Assembly: GCA_019722365.1 (NCBI GenBank)
Contig: JADFUC010000159.1
Location: 245,030-309,029 of the forward strand
Reading direction: 5' to 3'
Length of the DNA stretch: 64,000 nucleotides
Origin: Lithospermum erythrorhizon
Lineage: Eukaryota > Streptophyta > Magnoliopsida > Boraginales > Boraginaceae
Positions 36,901-49,012 of this stretch are shown here, piece by piece. The number at the start of each line of letters is the position of its first letter. Within the stretch, counting starts at the first letter, position 1. Made by a program: the position numbers and the translations under genes. The notes beneath the pieces are model-generated. The model was not told the origin of the DNA and did not search any database. It saw nothing but the letters and a program-made list of their open reading frames with translations.

Positions 36901-38039
36901 AACCCTACCGACACCTTTAATATATTTACGTAACCGACACCACCCGACACGTAACCGACACCAATGCCGTAATCATATCACAAAATAATAACTATTTATA
37001 CAACCTCGTGTTTTAACACAAATAAGCTATCCATAAACAACACAAATCATATCATCAAACAATCAATAACATCAACCATAAACATAAAAATATCAAACCA
37101 TAAACATCAAACTATAAACACAAATCAAAACCATTAAACATAAATAAATCCATACACCTAAATAAAAAATATTCTAATATCCATAAACATAAACCCAACA
37201 TCATCAACATCCTCCCAAGATCGATCAGGATTAGTGGCCGATTTCCAAAGTCCAAAGCGGGTCATTTCGCTGGATGTAGGATGGCGCCGCTTCCTCTAGA
37301 GTCGAAGCCGGGCCGACTAGCTGGGGTCCGGGTTGGGGCCGGATGGGTTGCTTCTAGTACTACCATCTCGCCGAATCTTACTAATAGTTCCCATGACTTC
37401 TACGTACGGATGGGACTACGAACTACCGGCAATGAAATGTACCTTCACATAAGCCTCGAACACGGCCATAACTCGGGGCCACCCGATTTCGAGGCCCGCG
37501 ATCTCTTCCTTCATATCGACCCGACAACCGACGCCGCATACTCTATGGCCGGAACTAGTTCCGATGACTAACATCCATCAACATCTCTCGTCAGCTTGGT
37601 GTATAACCGACTCCAAGAACCGCTCTTCCCCACCTTGCTCCTCACTGCCGAAGTCCGCATCGACAACGCCTTTGTCCCACGGAGCCTCTAATGTATCTAA
37701 GTCCTTTCCTGCATTTCAATAACAATATCAAGGTGATTTCATCCCAAAGTTATAGAAACATGTTAATGAAATATAAATAACGATAAAGAATCAAACTTAC
37801 AAGAATGAAAATTTAACTTAACGATAAAGAACAAAACTTCATGTGCCAGCCTCAGCCTCGGTCAGAATTCCCCGCCGGTTCGCTCAGTCAGTTCTTCTTT
37901 CTTGTTAAGACCAAGTCAATATTCAACGGCAAAGACGCCTCGCTCATCACCACCGAAACACAATTAAAATACATAATTCACAACTTACAAGAATGAAAAT
38001 TCAAATTTAATAGTAAAAAGAAAATCCAAACTTACCTCA

Positions 38040-39063
38040 TCATACCCTCTGCCGAAGTGCCCTTGCTCCCTCAGTGAATGCTCGGGCGGAGCTCCCATCT
38101 GGCCCGCCGACAGGAGTCATGCGGTTCTGTCTGTTCTTCAGGGATATCGCCCGCTGCTCATCCTGGCACCAGTAGGTGACATACTTCTCCCACACAGCTG
38201 GGTCCTGGATCCAATCGGGGCACGGAGTCCCAAGGAGAAACGCCGGATCGTCTACACCCCTCAAGCCCCCGGCAGCCGCATTCTTCTTCCCCCTTCGCCG
38301 CCAGACGCAACTTCTTCTTGTTGGATTTCTCCTGCAGTGCCTCGATTATGAAATGCTCCTCCTTTGAATCTCATATCGATCTCCGAATAAATACAAAAAT
38401 TAAGTTAGTCTAATTTCACAATTCAAAAGCACAAAAAATTTATAACACCATACTTACCAAAAAAAGCTTCACATAAACCATCCTTAACTCTTGGTTCATC
38501 ACATACAGGCTACAAATTCAACCCTTTCTCGTATTTCGCCTCCTAAGAATCTTTTCACCCTTCCCCATCAAGCCCCGACATAAACAAATGTATTTGATTA
38601 GATACAAAATGATAAATATAAATATTAATAAGACAAAAGCAGTGCTGCAACCATCCTCCTCGCCCCCGATGCGCGGCATTTACTCGGGCCTATCGGCCCA
38701 CGCATCTCGACCTCTACTCTCCTGGATCGGTATCACAGCACATCCTCGCTACCAAACTGGGACTGCTAGATGTCTTCTCGCCTCATCGAAGCGCTGACGA
38801 CCGATGTTGACTAATTGTAGCTGGCGTGCTCGCAGATACTCCTGGACGGGTCGACGTGCTCGCAGATATCGACGACGCAAGCTCGGGCAGATATCGCCCC
38901 GGGTCCAAAGTAGCGGTCTCGCCTATGTCGGCGACATGGGCCCAGTAGCTGGCTCGATCACAAGGTCCGGATGGCTACCCCTAGGCCTCTTCAGCGACCG
39001 TCCACTCTCTTGTTGCTCCGTCGTAACCTTCTTCGACCTACTCTTACCGCCACGAGGAGCCAT
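38040..39063 (-). pseudogene. Plant transposase (Ptta/En/Spm, Transposase_24-like), broken
   Basis: The start ATG is at 39063-39061 and opens MAPRGGKSRSKKVTTEQQ, a basic N-terminus, but hits TAG near 38925. The best-preserved block is at 38264-38040. It contains WEKYVTYWCQDEQRAISLKN and then RQNRM, a glycine-rich turn and SSARAFTEGARAL. This W..Y..YW...E....S..N..NR...G..SFA-like pattern is the core of the Transposase_24 domain found in Ptta/En/Spm transposases. Possible donors 'gtatg' and 'gtaag' lie at the lower end, so the original gene probably continued in a further exon. Stops prevent function. Confidence 0.6.
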
Positions 39064-39109
39064 AAAACCTGCGTTTTCAAAATTCAAATTCTATCAAAAT
39101 TAAAACAAT

Positions 39110-39740
39110 ATCATTCAAATCAATTCAATTCAAATCAAACTTAATTCGATCTAATTCAAACTCAAATCTAATTCATAAACTCAATTCGACCTAATTCAAA
39201 CAACATCAAACCAAATTAATTCCAACTCAATTTGGGACTTAATTCAAATTAATCCAAACTCAAATCTAATTCAAACCAATTCGATCAATTCAAACAACAT
39301 TCACACTCCAAATCTAATTCAAACTCAATTCGATCTAATCTAAACTCAATTCGATCTAATTCGCACTAATCTAAACTCAAATCTAATTCAAACCTCCAAT
39401 TCGATCTAATCTAAACAACATTCAAACCAAATCTAATTCAAACTAATTCAAACTAATTCCTTTATCAATTCAAACTCAATTCAATTCAAATTCAAATTCA
39501 ATTAGATTTAATCTAATTTAAACTCAAATATAATTCAAATCAAATCACCCAAACTCAATTCAATTATTCAATTCCATCAATTAAATAAAATTCAATTCAA
39601 CCAATCACTAAATCAAACTCAAATCTAATCTAATTCAAACTCAATCCAATTCAATTCATCAACAACAATTCAATTACCCAATTCAATCAATTAAAAACAA
39701 ACCAATCAATTCCCAATTCAATCTAACTAATAAAACCGAA
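39110..39740. repeat. Low-complexity 'aattcaaac/aattcgatct' array
   Basis: About 630 bp made almost wholly of the words 'aattcaaac', 'aattcgatctaa' and 'tcaaatctaa' in changing order. The spacing is roughly 10 bp or multiples of it. It lies directly upstream of the transposase start (minus strand). No coding content. Confidence 0.75.
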
Positions 39741-40333
39741 TTAAAAATGAATTAAACTTATAACTATACAAATTAACAAATTAAAACGAATAAATCCGAA
39801 ATAAAAATTAATTAAAGAACGAATTAAATTTATAATTAATAGAATTAAACGAATTATACAACAACTAATTAAAATAATAAATAAATAAAAATCGAACCAA
39901 AAGAAATTAAACTGTAATTAAACATATAATAACAAACAATTAAACATACAAGTAATTATAAAACAAACAATTAAAACAATAAACCAAAAAAAACGAAGAA
40001 AAAAATAACGAACCTTTTTATCAGCGCGGGGCTAGCGGTGGCGCCCTTCGGTGTGGGGGAGGGTCGGGGGTCAGTTAAAGGTAATTGGCTGTGAGAAATA
40101 AACTTTAAAAAAATTAGGTTTTTATTTATTTATTTATGACGAAGTAATGTCAGTTCGTGCTCAGAAATACATTAATTTTCAATTTTTTTTAATTAAGACA
40201 GAAACTGGCACACCACTGACACCAAACCGACACCACTTATACCTAAATAAAAAATCCAAGTTAAAACCGACACTATAATGACACCCTCGTGTCGGGCTTT
40301 CACCCGACGCCATGCAGTGCCCGTTGCTCTAAG

Positions 40334-40430
40334 CGTATATAACTCAACCGCCTATAATTCGCATGTCGACCACCCCGACACCATGGTGTCTGCTTTTCTA
40401 GCTGTATATAAGTCAACCGCCTATAATTCG
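40334..40430. repeat. 27-bp direct repeat around a perfect palindrome
   Basis: 'gtatataactcaaccgcc' plus the following nine bases at 40334-40360 recurs at 40404-40430 with a single difference. Between the copies lies the perfect 14-bp palindrome GACACCATGGTGTC (40377-40390). The layout could be a tiny insertion flanked by duplicated target, or a tandem duplication at a transposon end. Confidence 0.7.
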
Positions 40431-40440
40431 TGACAAACGC

Positions 40441-43400
40441 ACTCATAGCTCGGTTTCAGGAGCTTACAAAGTATTTGTAAGCACTTTGTTTATAAGTAGT
40501 ATTGGGACACGGACGCTCCATTATGTAATCTATCCATCTCGATTTGCCCCATTAAACAGGCTATTTTTGTCCTTTTCAGATCTTAAATTAAGGGTTATTT
40601 TAGTAATTTCAATTACCAATATTACTGTGGCCGTTTTATGTGAATTTACTTTTTTTACCCTTTTGTAAGCAAGTTACTAACTATTTTTGTATAAGCTCCT
40701 AAATTATTCTCGGAACTTTTAATTTTAGATGAGTTTGTAAGTATAATTGATATTGATTTCATGTTATGTTTAAATATAGCTAATTGTTTCAATTTTCGTG
40801 AAGGGTCCTATTAGGTATAAAATTAGTCTGATTTTCTTTTAGGTTTAAAGAAGAATTTTAGTTCGTCTGATAGGAATCCGGCGGTGATCATTTGTGAAGA
40901 ATGTGATTAACAATCATTGCTATCTCGAGAAGTGGCGGAGTTGCCCCTGATTATTATGCAGACTGCCCATCATGTACTAATAGCAAATATAAGTGGAGAG
41001 CGGTTACGATTCATAATATTTATTAATATAGAGGAAATATAACAGAATGTCGTGCTTCGATATTTGGTATTTTAGTATATAAAAAAATGATCATTTCCTG
41101 ATCGTTGGGCACTCTAGTACATAAGTTATTACCGGTGGTTATGGGAAGTTTTAGCTATATAAATTGCACAATTTGAGTAGTTTGATATCTATATTGGAGG
41201 AATTATTTTCATGGATCTATTGATTAGTTTATTGCTCTTGAGTGTGTCACGCACAACGGCACAAGTACAATGCCTCGTGGGCACATGTCCTTATGTCAAA
41301 TGAGCCTTACATAATTACATCCTATATGGAGCTCAAACATGACCCTAGATCTAGTGGGCTCGTATTTTAGCACTCGATGGTATTGGATATACTATGAGTA
41401 GGATTTGCAAAGATATACTGTTGTAATTTTTTTATTTTAATAGATTGACTTTTTTCAATTTTAAATTTAAATAATTTTTAATATGTTATATATTTGTTTT
41501 AAAAAAAATATTAATATGTAGTTTTTAACATATTTTACTATTAACTTGATAATTTTGATTCAAATAAAAGTTTTGAATGTCAATTAAAATTGTAAAATTT
41601 ATTAATTTTATGTAACTATCTTTTAGAAATGGAGAGAGTATAACTCAAGAGCATATAACTCGACTTGTTGCTTTAGGCAATTGACCACTTTAGATGTGAG
41701 TGTTTGACTGTGATGTCCCATAATGAATTCACTCAAATTCATAAAGATTGGAAAGCAACTTGAGTCGACTTGTAAGATGTTACATCAATAGTTTAAACTA
41801 CTCTTGGTGAAAGAGACAAGATTTTAGTCGACATCACAAGATGCATCTGAGCCAAGTTTGTGGTATTATTCAGGAGCACAAGTGGAGCACACATATTAGA
41901 GTGACCAAGATAGAGTAGAGTTAAGAGAGTAGTGCCTGAAATTTCCATCTTCGTAATTTCCTAGCAAAGTAATCAAAGCATCACAATGATGTCTAGATTG
42001 CTACGTACTGTTTCTTTGATTAATTGGTTTCCAATCCGTTCGTTAGTTATTTCCCGAAAATAGTTTCCCCTCTTAATTGTAATTCCTTATATAAAAAATT
42101 GCTGCTAAAAATTGTCCAATTCTCTTTTTCATGATCAATAGTTTGAAATTAATAAACCTTGATATCTTTATTCACTCACAATCTTTCACTTGAATCAAAC
42201 TTATAATATTTTTCAGTTAATATTGTGAAAATATCATACAACTAACATATTAAAAAATATTTGAGATCAAAGTTTGAAATGTCTAATACATCAAATTGAA
42301 AATGAACAATCTTTTAGGGGCATAGATAAAAACTACCTCTCTAATTCATTTTCACTTGACTTTTCCTATTTTATTAATATAGAAGATTCGATCATAAATT
42401 ATTTTAAATCATATATCCATTATACTATATTACTGGAACAATGAACAGTTCATACGGATCTTGTTGCAAATCGGTTGCATTTGCTCTGTCACTAACAGTG
42501 AGTTGCATCAAGTTTGCAATAAATATGCAGCAGATCGTCCTTAGCCACCCATTTGCAACAGTTATATAATATAATCACCTATTAACATCGAAGCAGTTGC
42601 AATAGATATTCCTAGCGATTGCTCATTTTTCCAGTATATACCGATAGAATTGATATCATTGCTTCTATACAATTTCGAAAATAACTTCATGATGTAGTTA
42701 AGAGCATTCTATTGGCATAACTAGCCCCAATACAAATATTATGTAATAGTCTAATAATTATCAAAGATTTGATTATCACATGTATTCTTGATAATATAAT
42801 AAATATGTTAGTTAGGATAATTGTAGGATTAATAAATTAGACTAATAAACAACAAACTTCTAGGAATTTAGGCAACCACATGTGGTGAGGGGTGGGAGAG
42901 AGAGACTGGGGAGAGTTGTGATGAGTAGGAAAGGTGACTGGGATCTGAGTTAACAACACAACTCCCATAAAACCTCGTCCTTTGAACCTAATATTTTCAG
43001 ACACATATATAAACTATTGGCATGCACGAAGGAAGTTGGCTAAAGTGCCTACTACTTGTTGTTAAGAAATAATTTGGTAATCATTAATAATAATGAGGAG
43101 GGGACGTTCAACATGTCTCCGCAGACTGTTCATTGATTTCATTTGATCGTCGATAAGCCATGATATCAACGTATTATAATATCACATCCAAAACAAGCTA
43201 TACAAAAGTTGGGTCTACGGTTGTAAATTAAGAGAAAGTCATTGAGCATGATGTTTCGCTAACCTCTAATATCCACAACTGAAAAAACCACACTTTTCTC
43301 TATCTAGACGCTTTATGATAAGTGTGTACACATCCCACATCTAATAATAACAAGCTTTCATCTCTGTATTATTCCTATATATGTATCTCTACCTCCACTA

Positions 43401-44394
43401 CGAAGTGATTGAATTTAAAAGAAAAGAATTAAATGCTTTTAGTATATATTTATAGATTAAAAGTTTAGTCAAATATTATTTTATCACTTAACCAAAGTAG
43501 GCACCTCCTTCTTTTTTTTTTCTCAAAAGGCAATTTCTGTCACCACCTAGATTCTCATATTTCAACAACCGAAAATTCTATATTCATAGGCCATCGGTTG
43601 TCACTACCGGTTTAAGAGTAACATCATCGTAACAAAGATATCCACATCTACCCGACAGTTGTTCACATATCTGCTGATCTAACTTAGGCACGGAGATCCT
43701 TTCCGCATACCCCGCTGTATTGGCTGTTTAAAGCGAGACGCACGGAAGTTTGAAGAATCGATGCGCCTCTCTACAAGTGCCCGCTGACCGACGCATAGCA
43801 CCGAAAAGACTTTGATTGTTAAGATAAATTACCACGTTATTTGCCTCAACCCTTCTTTTCTATTTTTGGAAGTACTATCTACTAGAGATATTCAAAATCC
43901 ATCCAACCATTCAAACTTTCATGGAAATAGTAAGTTTTTCTTCAAGGGGTAGAGTTTTATCCCACGCCCAAAAATGTATGCATCCATATAAGTACTTGCA
44001 TGAAGTTTTCTTAATGCTTGCCAGTAGTTTTGGTTGATGGCATGAGTTTATACTTTATACTTACTCAGTACGACAGTGCCACTAATAAGCCTAGTAGAGG
44101 TGAGGGAAACAGCAGAGCATAGCAACAACATAGGGTATAATCCATCAGATGGAGAATCTTGTTATCCACTTGCTCAATTGCTCATCATCATCATCATTAT
44201 CATCACCATGTTATGAATTATCAACAAGTAATGTAAATTCATAATTTAAAAAAGAAAAGAAGAAGAAATTTCCTTTTAATGTACAGATTTGGGAATGGTT
44301 GTCTCAACCCCTGAGGTGTTTTGACATGGAAATTAAATAATTTGTTGTGCTTTACTACTGTCATTCATTAAGTTCTCCTAATTTTAATAGCTGT
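40441..44394. other. Gene-free AT-rich DNA
   Basis: Neither strand shows a conserved coding segment. MITE-like terminal phrases occur singly, for example 'aaatggagagagta' near 41627 and 'caatcttttaggggcat' near 42308, but without a partner end. The (cat) microsatellite near 44187 is short. Confidence 0.45.
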
Positions 44395-44835
44395 TTTTTT
44401 AAAATTAATCAACTCTAAGCATGTGAAAGGAATAAAATGACAGACAGTTAGCTTGAACGAAGATCATTTTCATAATAAAGGAATCAGTTTATGAATTTCA
44501 GCCATTGGACAGAGGTGTTAGTTCACAATTTTTATTTTTCGAAAACAAGAAAATAAATTGTTAATTGTTCAATTAATTAACTCTAGATGTTAAAGGAATA
44601 AAATGCCAAAATTAAGCTCTAACGAAGATCAATTTCATAGTAAAAGAATCCGTTTAAGAATTTTGCAGATTCGACAAGGGTTAGTTCACGATTTCCGTCA
44701 CCCGAACTTAAAAAAATAAATTTCTATTTTTTCAAGTAATACTCAACCAAACATGTTAAATGAATCAAATGACAAAAATTGGCTCGAGCTAAGATCATCT
44801 TCATATAGTAAAAAAGATCAGTTTACAGTTGAATT
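44395..44835. repeat. Three ~165-bp tandem units next to hAT copy A
   Basis: Units start near 44413, 44580 and 44745. They share the order 'atgt.aaaggaataaaatgac', 'cgaagatca.tttcata', 'gaatc.gttta' and, in the first two, 'agttcac.attt'. The third is more divergent. The array ends about a dozen bases before the left end of the hAT element. Confidence 0.7.
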
Positions 44836-45978
44836 GAATCGCAGTGGGTAGGGCTTCGGTTGACTCGGATAAAAACTGATTGCCGATCCTATCCGGTCCT
44901 GGCCGGAGCTGATAAAAACCGGTCGGACCGACCGGCTTTAATCCATATTTTGAATGAACCGGACGATCCTGCTATCTATTCCTGACGAATCTGATTATAA
45001 TCCAACCGGGTCCAGTTCAAGATTTTTTTAACAAACAATCTCACTCTCACCCCATTTCAAAATAGAACTATCACCTCAGCCCACCACTACTCACCTTCAA
45101 ATTCTTCAAATTCTCTCGACAAGAAAAACCCCTAAACCATTATCCCACCCCTATCTCTTATCAGCTGATCAAGAAGCCTTCCTCCTATCACGATTCAAAC
45201 ACTCTCAAGTACGCTAAGGTTATTAATCAATTTTAAGCTATTATTTCAAATGTTTATTATTTTTAGTTATTATTTCGAATTTGTTTATTAATTTTAGTTT
45301 ATTAATTTGTATATAATTCATGTAATTGTTATAAACTAAGTGTTCCTCGATTACTACTGTTGTAGCATAGCAATTTGTTTTGATATTTTGCTATTATCTA
45401 ATTCTACCCCTACCTTCATTATTTGATAGTGTTATGATACTTGTATGTTGCTCAGCGAGGCATGCAAAATTTGTTTATTTGTAGACTTTCTACGTAATGG
45501 AATTGCCGAGTTAATTGACTTCGACCATGGAGATCTTGGCTTCTCTAATTATTTGAATGATGAAATAATTGGTTTTACTTCACCTATTTGACCGATAACT
45601 GAGTCGGATGATATCCTTCAGCCGGTTTGATTTGATTGCTAATGCTAACGATGTTCTTTGTTGTCAAAGCCATTGTAGAGGCACTTAGAATTTGATATTT
45701 TTCGCGGTGAATGGTGAGCGTGGAGTTTGCATTATTTTATGTTATCTCATTGTATCTTTCTTGATTCTTTAAGACTTGTAGTATAGTATAGGAAACAATG
45801 GAACTCTTCTCCCCATACCGATCATCTTCACCCATTTTCATTGCTCTGTAGTATAAACTTGCCTATGGTAGTTTATTAACTGATTGGTTCATGAAGCTCC
45901 TGGTTGAATTTGTGAACAATCTGTACCTCCATATTTGTTCGTTTGACATGAATGTAATTTTATTGTTCAGGAGGTATT

Positions 45979-48160
45979 ATGGGTGAACCATCTGGATCCA
46001 TTCCTACATTGGCAGAAGGTGAAACTATGGCGGATTATTGGGACATGACCGCGAACAATGAGTTGGAAGATGGAGTCAACTCGACAGATGTCTCTAGAGT
46101 TGTAAGTCCCCCTTCCGCTTTCAACGCCATGCTAAGCGTCACGCTAATTATAAACCTCCTTAAGACCTCTATAAAACAGTTAGGACTCGATGCTTCTATT
46201 GGTGGAAATGGGTAGAATGATAGAACTTATTCTAATTTGTGGCTTGAGAAATTGAGAATAAAAGAGCAAGATGTTTGCATTGTTTAAAAACTTATGCAGC
46301 TGATACTAATAAACATGGAACTGGATCTTTAAATAATCATATCAAAAGGTGTCCATCAGCTCCGTGGAATAAGAACATTGTTAAGCATAAAGATAAAAAT
46401 CAACCGGGAATTAATGATTTATGTGCTAAACAAAGTGATGGATCCCGTGCCATAGTTGGTACAAAGACTAAAGCCCTTGATATTCAGAAACTTAGGGATT
46501 CTTTATCTAATACTAGTTGATTGAGTTATCATTTAATTTTGTTGAAGGAGAAGGATTTAGGGAGTTTGTTAGACTATTAGAGCCTAGTTTATGCTCCTCG
46601 TAGAATCGCATTCTTCTTGATTGTTTTAGATTGTATGAAAAGGAAAAGCATGTGTTGAAAAGTTGCTTAAAAATCGGAGGTTGTGCTTAGCTAGATGGTT
46701 GGACTTGATTGAGAATATTAGTTACTTGGTTTTGTGCTCGTTATATTGATGATAGTTAGAACCTTAGAAAAAATCTTGAACTTTTCTTTGATTGAAAGTC
46801 ATAAGGTGAAGGAAATAATAGGGAGATCTATTGAGACTTGTTTTGAATGAATGGGGGTTTGATAAGATTAGCGATGGCTGATAATGCGTCTTGAATAGTG
46901 GGTATAGATTACTTGAAACAAGGTAATTGGCGGGAGAATGTTGTGAATAATAAGCTCTTGCATGTCGGATGTCTTTGGCTCATGTGCCAACCTCATTGTT
47001 AAAGAAGGTTTGAAGAGCACTCTACTTGATCTTGAAGATTAGATGTGCTATGAGTTTGTGGTCGTCTCCTCGAAAGGAGTAAATTGTTTCAGAATGTGTT
47101 GCCTTGGAGAAAATTGAGTGTAAGAAGGGGGTTTGTCTTGATGTCGGCCGCTTGATGGAATTCGGCGTTAGCGATGCTTGAAGCGACAATTAAGTATCAA
47201 AAATCTTTCAATAGGTTGAGGAGAGGGAAGATGCTGGTGTGTAGTTATTTCAAAAACTTTGAAGAGCAAAATGTTCCTCTGAAGCCCAGCGCCTCTCACG
47301 GTAATGATGATTGGCTAAAGGCTGAGCATTTGTCAAGTTTGTAGGTTTGTTTTATGAGTCTACTTTAGCATTTTATTGTTGTAATTTTGTCACGTCTTCC
47401 TCATTCTTTAAACAAATTGTTATGATGTATGTGACAATGAAGACTACAAAAGCATTGATGATCTTGTTTTTGAAGAAAATGGCTAATGATATGAAAGTGA
47501 AATTTGATAAGTGGATTAATGCTAGTGTTAAAGACAATCACGGGTACTTCTCATGAGTTGTCTTTTGATCCTAGATATAAGTTTAAGTACACCCAAGTTT
47601 TTGCTTCAAAGTTATATGGTGAGAATATTATGGGAAGGATTAGTGAAGAGGGTAAACTGATGGTTGACAAAATTAGATTGGAATTAGAAGTCTTGTATCG
47701 AGAATACATGGATCGATATGCCTCCGAAGTAGTCAATGAAAATTCTAAATATGTTAATGAAGAGAGATCATCAAATTGGGAAGATATGGATTCTGAATTT
47801 CAAATGGAATTAGATGTGGAGGAATCCTTGGAGATTAAATGTGAATTGACCCAATATTTGAGTGAACCTTGTGAGAAAGCTGGAGCTTTGAACATTCTAG
47901 AATGGTGGAAAATAAATTCTACGAGATATTCTGTTTTGTCTAAGATTGCTAGAGATATTTTAGCTATTCAGTTTCTCACGGATTTAACCCACGAACAAGC
48001 ATTGCTTACAGGTAGAGTTTTGAATGAGTATAGAAGTTCTTTGAAACTGAAAACTTGATCGAAATTCTTGTGTGCTCAAAGTTGGTTAAAAACTAAGGAT
48101 GACCAGATCGATTTGAAGACTACCATGGAAGATGTTGAGAAGTTTGAGAAAACTTCATAT
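45979..48160 (+). pseudogene. hAT transposase (BED finger, RICESLEEPER-like), copy A
   Basis: Domains in order. An acidic N-terminus starts MGEPSGS and contains NNELEDGVNS. A BED zinc finger reads RCLHCLKTYA...NNHIKRC (about 46265-46350) with C2HC ligands present. A broken RNase H-like catalytic region follows, with MADNAS (about 46875), LLHVGCLWLM (about 46950) and, after shifts, WNSALAMLEATIKYQKSFNR (about 47155-47215). A DUF4413-like block runs FDPRYKFKYTQVFASKLYGE (about 47565-47625). The hAT C-terminal dimerisation domain reads ILEWWKINSTRYSVLSKIAR, then VLNEYRSSL (about 47895-48050). At least several stops and shifts lie between 46520 and 47500, so no active enzyme is encoded. The last part (47504-48058) is the longest open stretch. 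Confidence 0.85.
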
Positions 48161-48499
48161 GGTATGTTCATAATTTCATATTAGTATTCTTGTAATTATT
48201 ATGTATTTTTTTTTCTTTTACATTTTTATATTTAACACTAATATATCTATTTTATTTTTGTAGGCGTCGCGATCTACTTTTTGAAACTAGCGAGAGTTGT
48301 CTTTGTGATGTATTGATATGGAAGATGGATTTGTATGAATGCCCCGTTTACATCGTGTCTTGTAATTATGTATTTCTTTTCTTTTATATATTTATATTTA
48401 ACACTAATATATTTATTTAATTTTGTATAGGTGAATCTTATTTTAGATGCTTCTAGCCAGTGTGTTTTGAATATATCGGGTTATTTCGACATTTTCTTG

Positions 48500-48760
48500 T
48501 ATTTTGGACATTTGGAATTTATTAATATTCTAGTATTTGGACAATTGAACTTATTATTATTATTCTTGTATTTGGACATTTGAAGCTTTATTATTAGTAT
48601 TTGGACATTTGAACTTATTATTGTTCATGTTAATAGATATTTGGAGTTTTGAGATTTTATTATGTTATTATTTTGGTCCAAAAACAAGATGGTTTGATTA
48701 ATAAATATTGTATTTGGACATTTGAATTTTATTGTAAATATTGTATATAGTTAACCCAAA
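48500..48760. repeat. ~33-bp minisatellite in the hAT 3' region
   Basis: Several units of 'tatttggacatttgaactta' plus a variable 'ttattattattct' tail. The same array, reversed, is present in copy B at about 52970-53085, so it was already part of the element before the two copies separated. Confidence 0.7.
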
Positions 48761-49012
48761 AAGCAGGGAAAATACAATATAAGCCAAAAAAATCGCTCCA
48801 AATCTAATAAAAATCGTATAAATAAAAGAAATCGGCCCCAAATCTAATAAAAATTCGGCCCCGATAAAAGCGGGCGAATCGATATATCGAAATCCGAAAT
48901 CGATCCGGCCGGTTCGGATAACGGACTTCCGGATTTTTAATACTTTTCTAAAAATCCGAAATCGGTTCGGTTTTGCCCCGAAATCCAGAGCAAATCGGTC
49001 CGTCGCACCCTA

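Larger units (their letters stand above)
36850..40340 (-). mobile_element. Ptta/En/Spm-like DNA transposon, decayed
   Basis: The minus-strand transposase pseudogene at 38040-39063 is bracketed by CCGACACC-rich sequence at 36850-36965 and 40200-40385, which I take as subterminal repeats. The 5' leader (39070-39740) is a long AT-rich repeat. Near the right end is the hairpin 'gtgtcgggctttcacccgac' (about 40289-40308). No canonical CACTA terminus was found at either end, so the boundaries are approximate. Confidence 0.5.
44849..49012 (+). mobile_element. hAT transposon copy A
   Basis: The left end 'tagggcttcggttgactcgg' and right end '...cggtccgtcgcacccta' have short inverted tips (TAGGG). Both are followed inward by blocks rich in CCGG, CGGTC and TCGGT, typical of plant hAT ends. 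A leader intron is suggested by the acceptor 'ttattgttcag' just before the transposase start. Both ends are matched, in reverse orientation, by copy B at 52545-56138. No clean 8-bp target duplication is seen. Confidence 0.8.

Noticed and set aside
37281..37571. 96-codon plus ORF in the transposon region
   Set aside because: Antisense to the Ptta-like element, with no motif; it is GC-richer only because the transposon DNA is.
41400..42320. Further Stowaway MITEs suggested by 'ggagagagta' and 'aatcttttaggggcat'
   Set aside because: Only one terminus could be found in each case, so the elements cannot be delimited.
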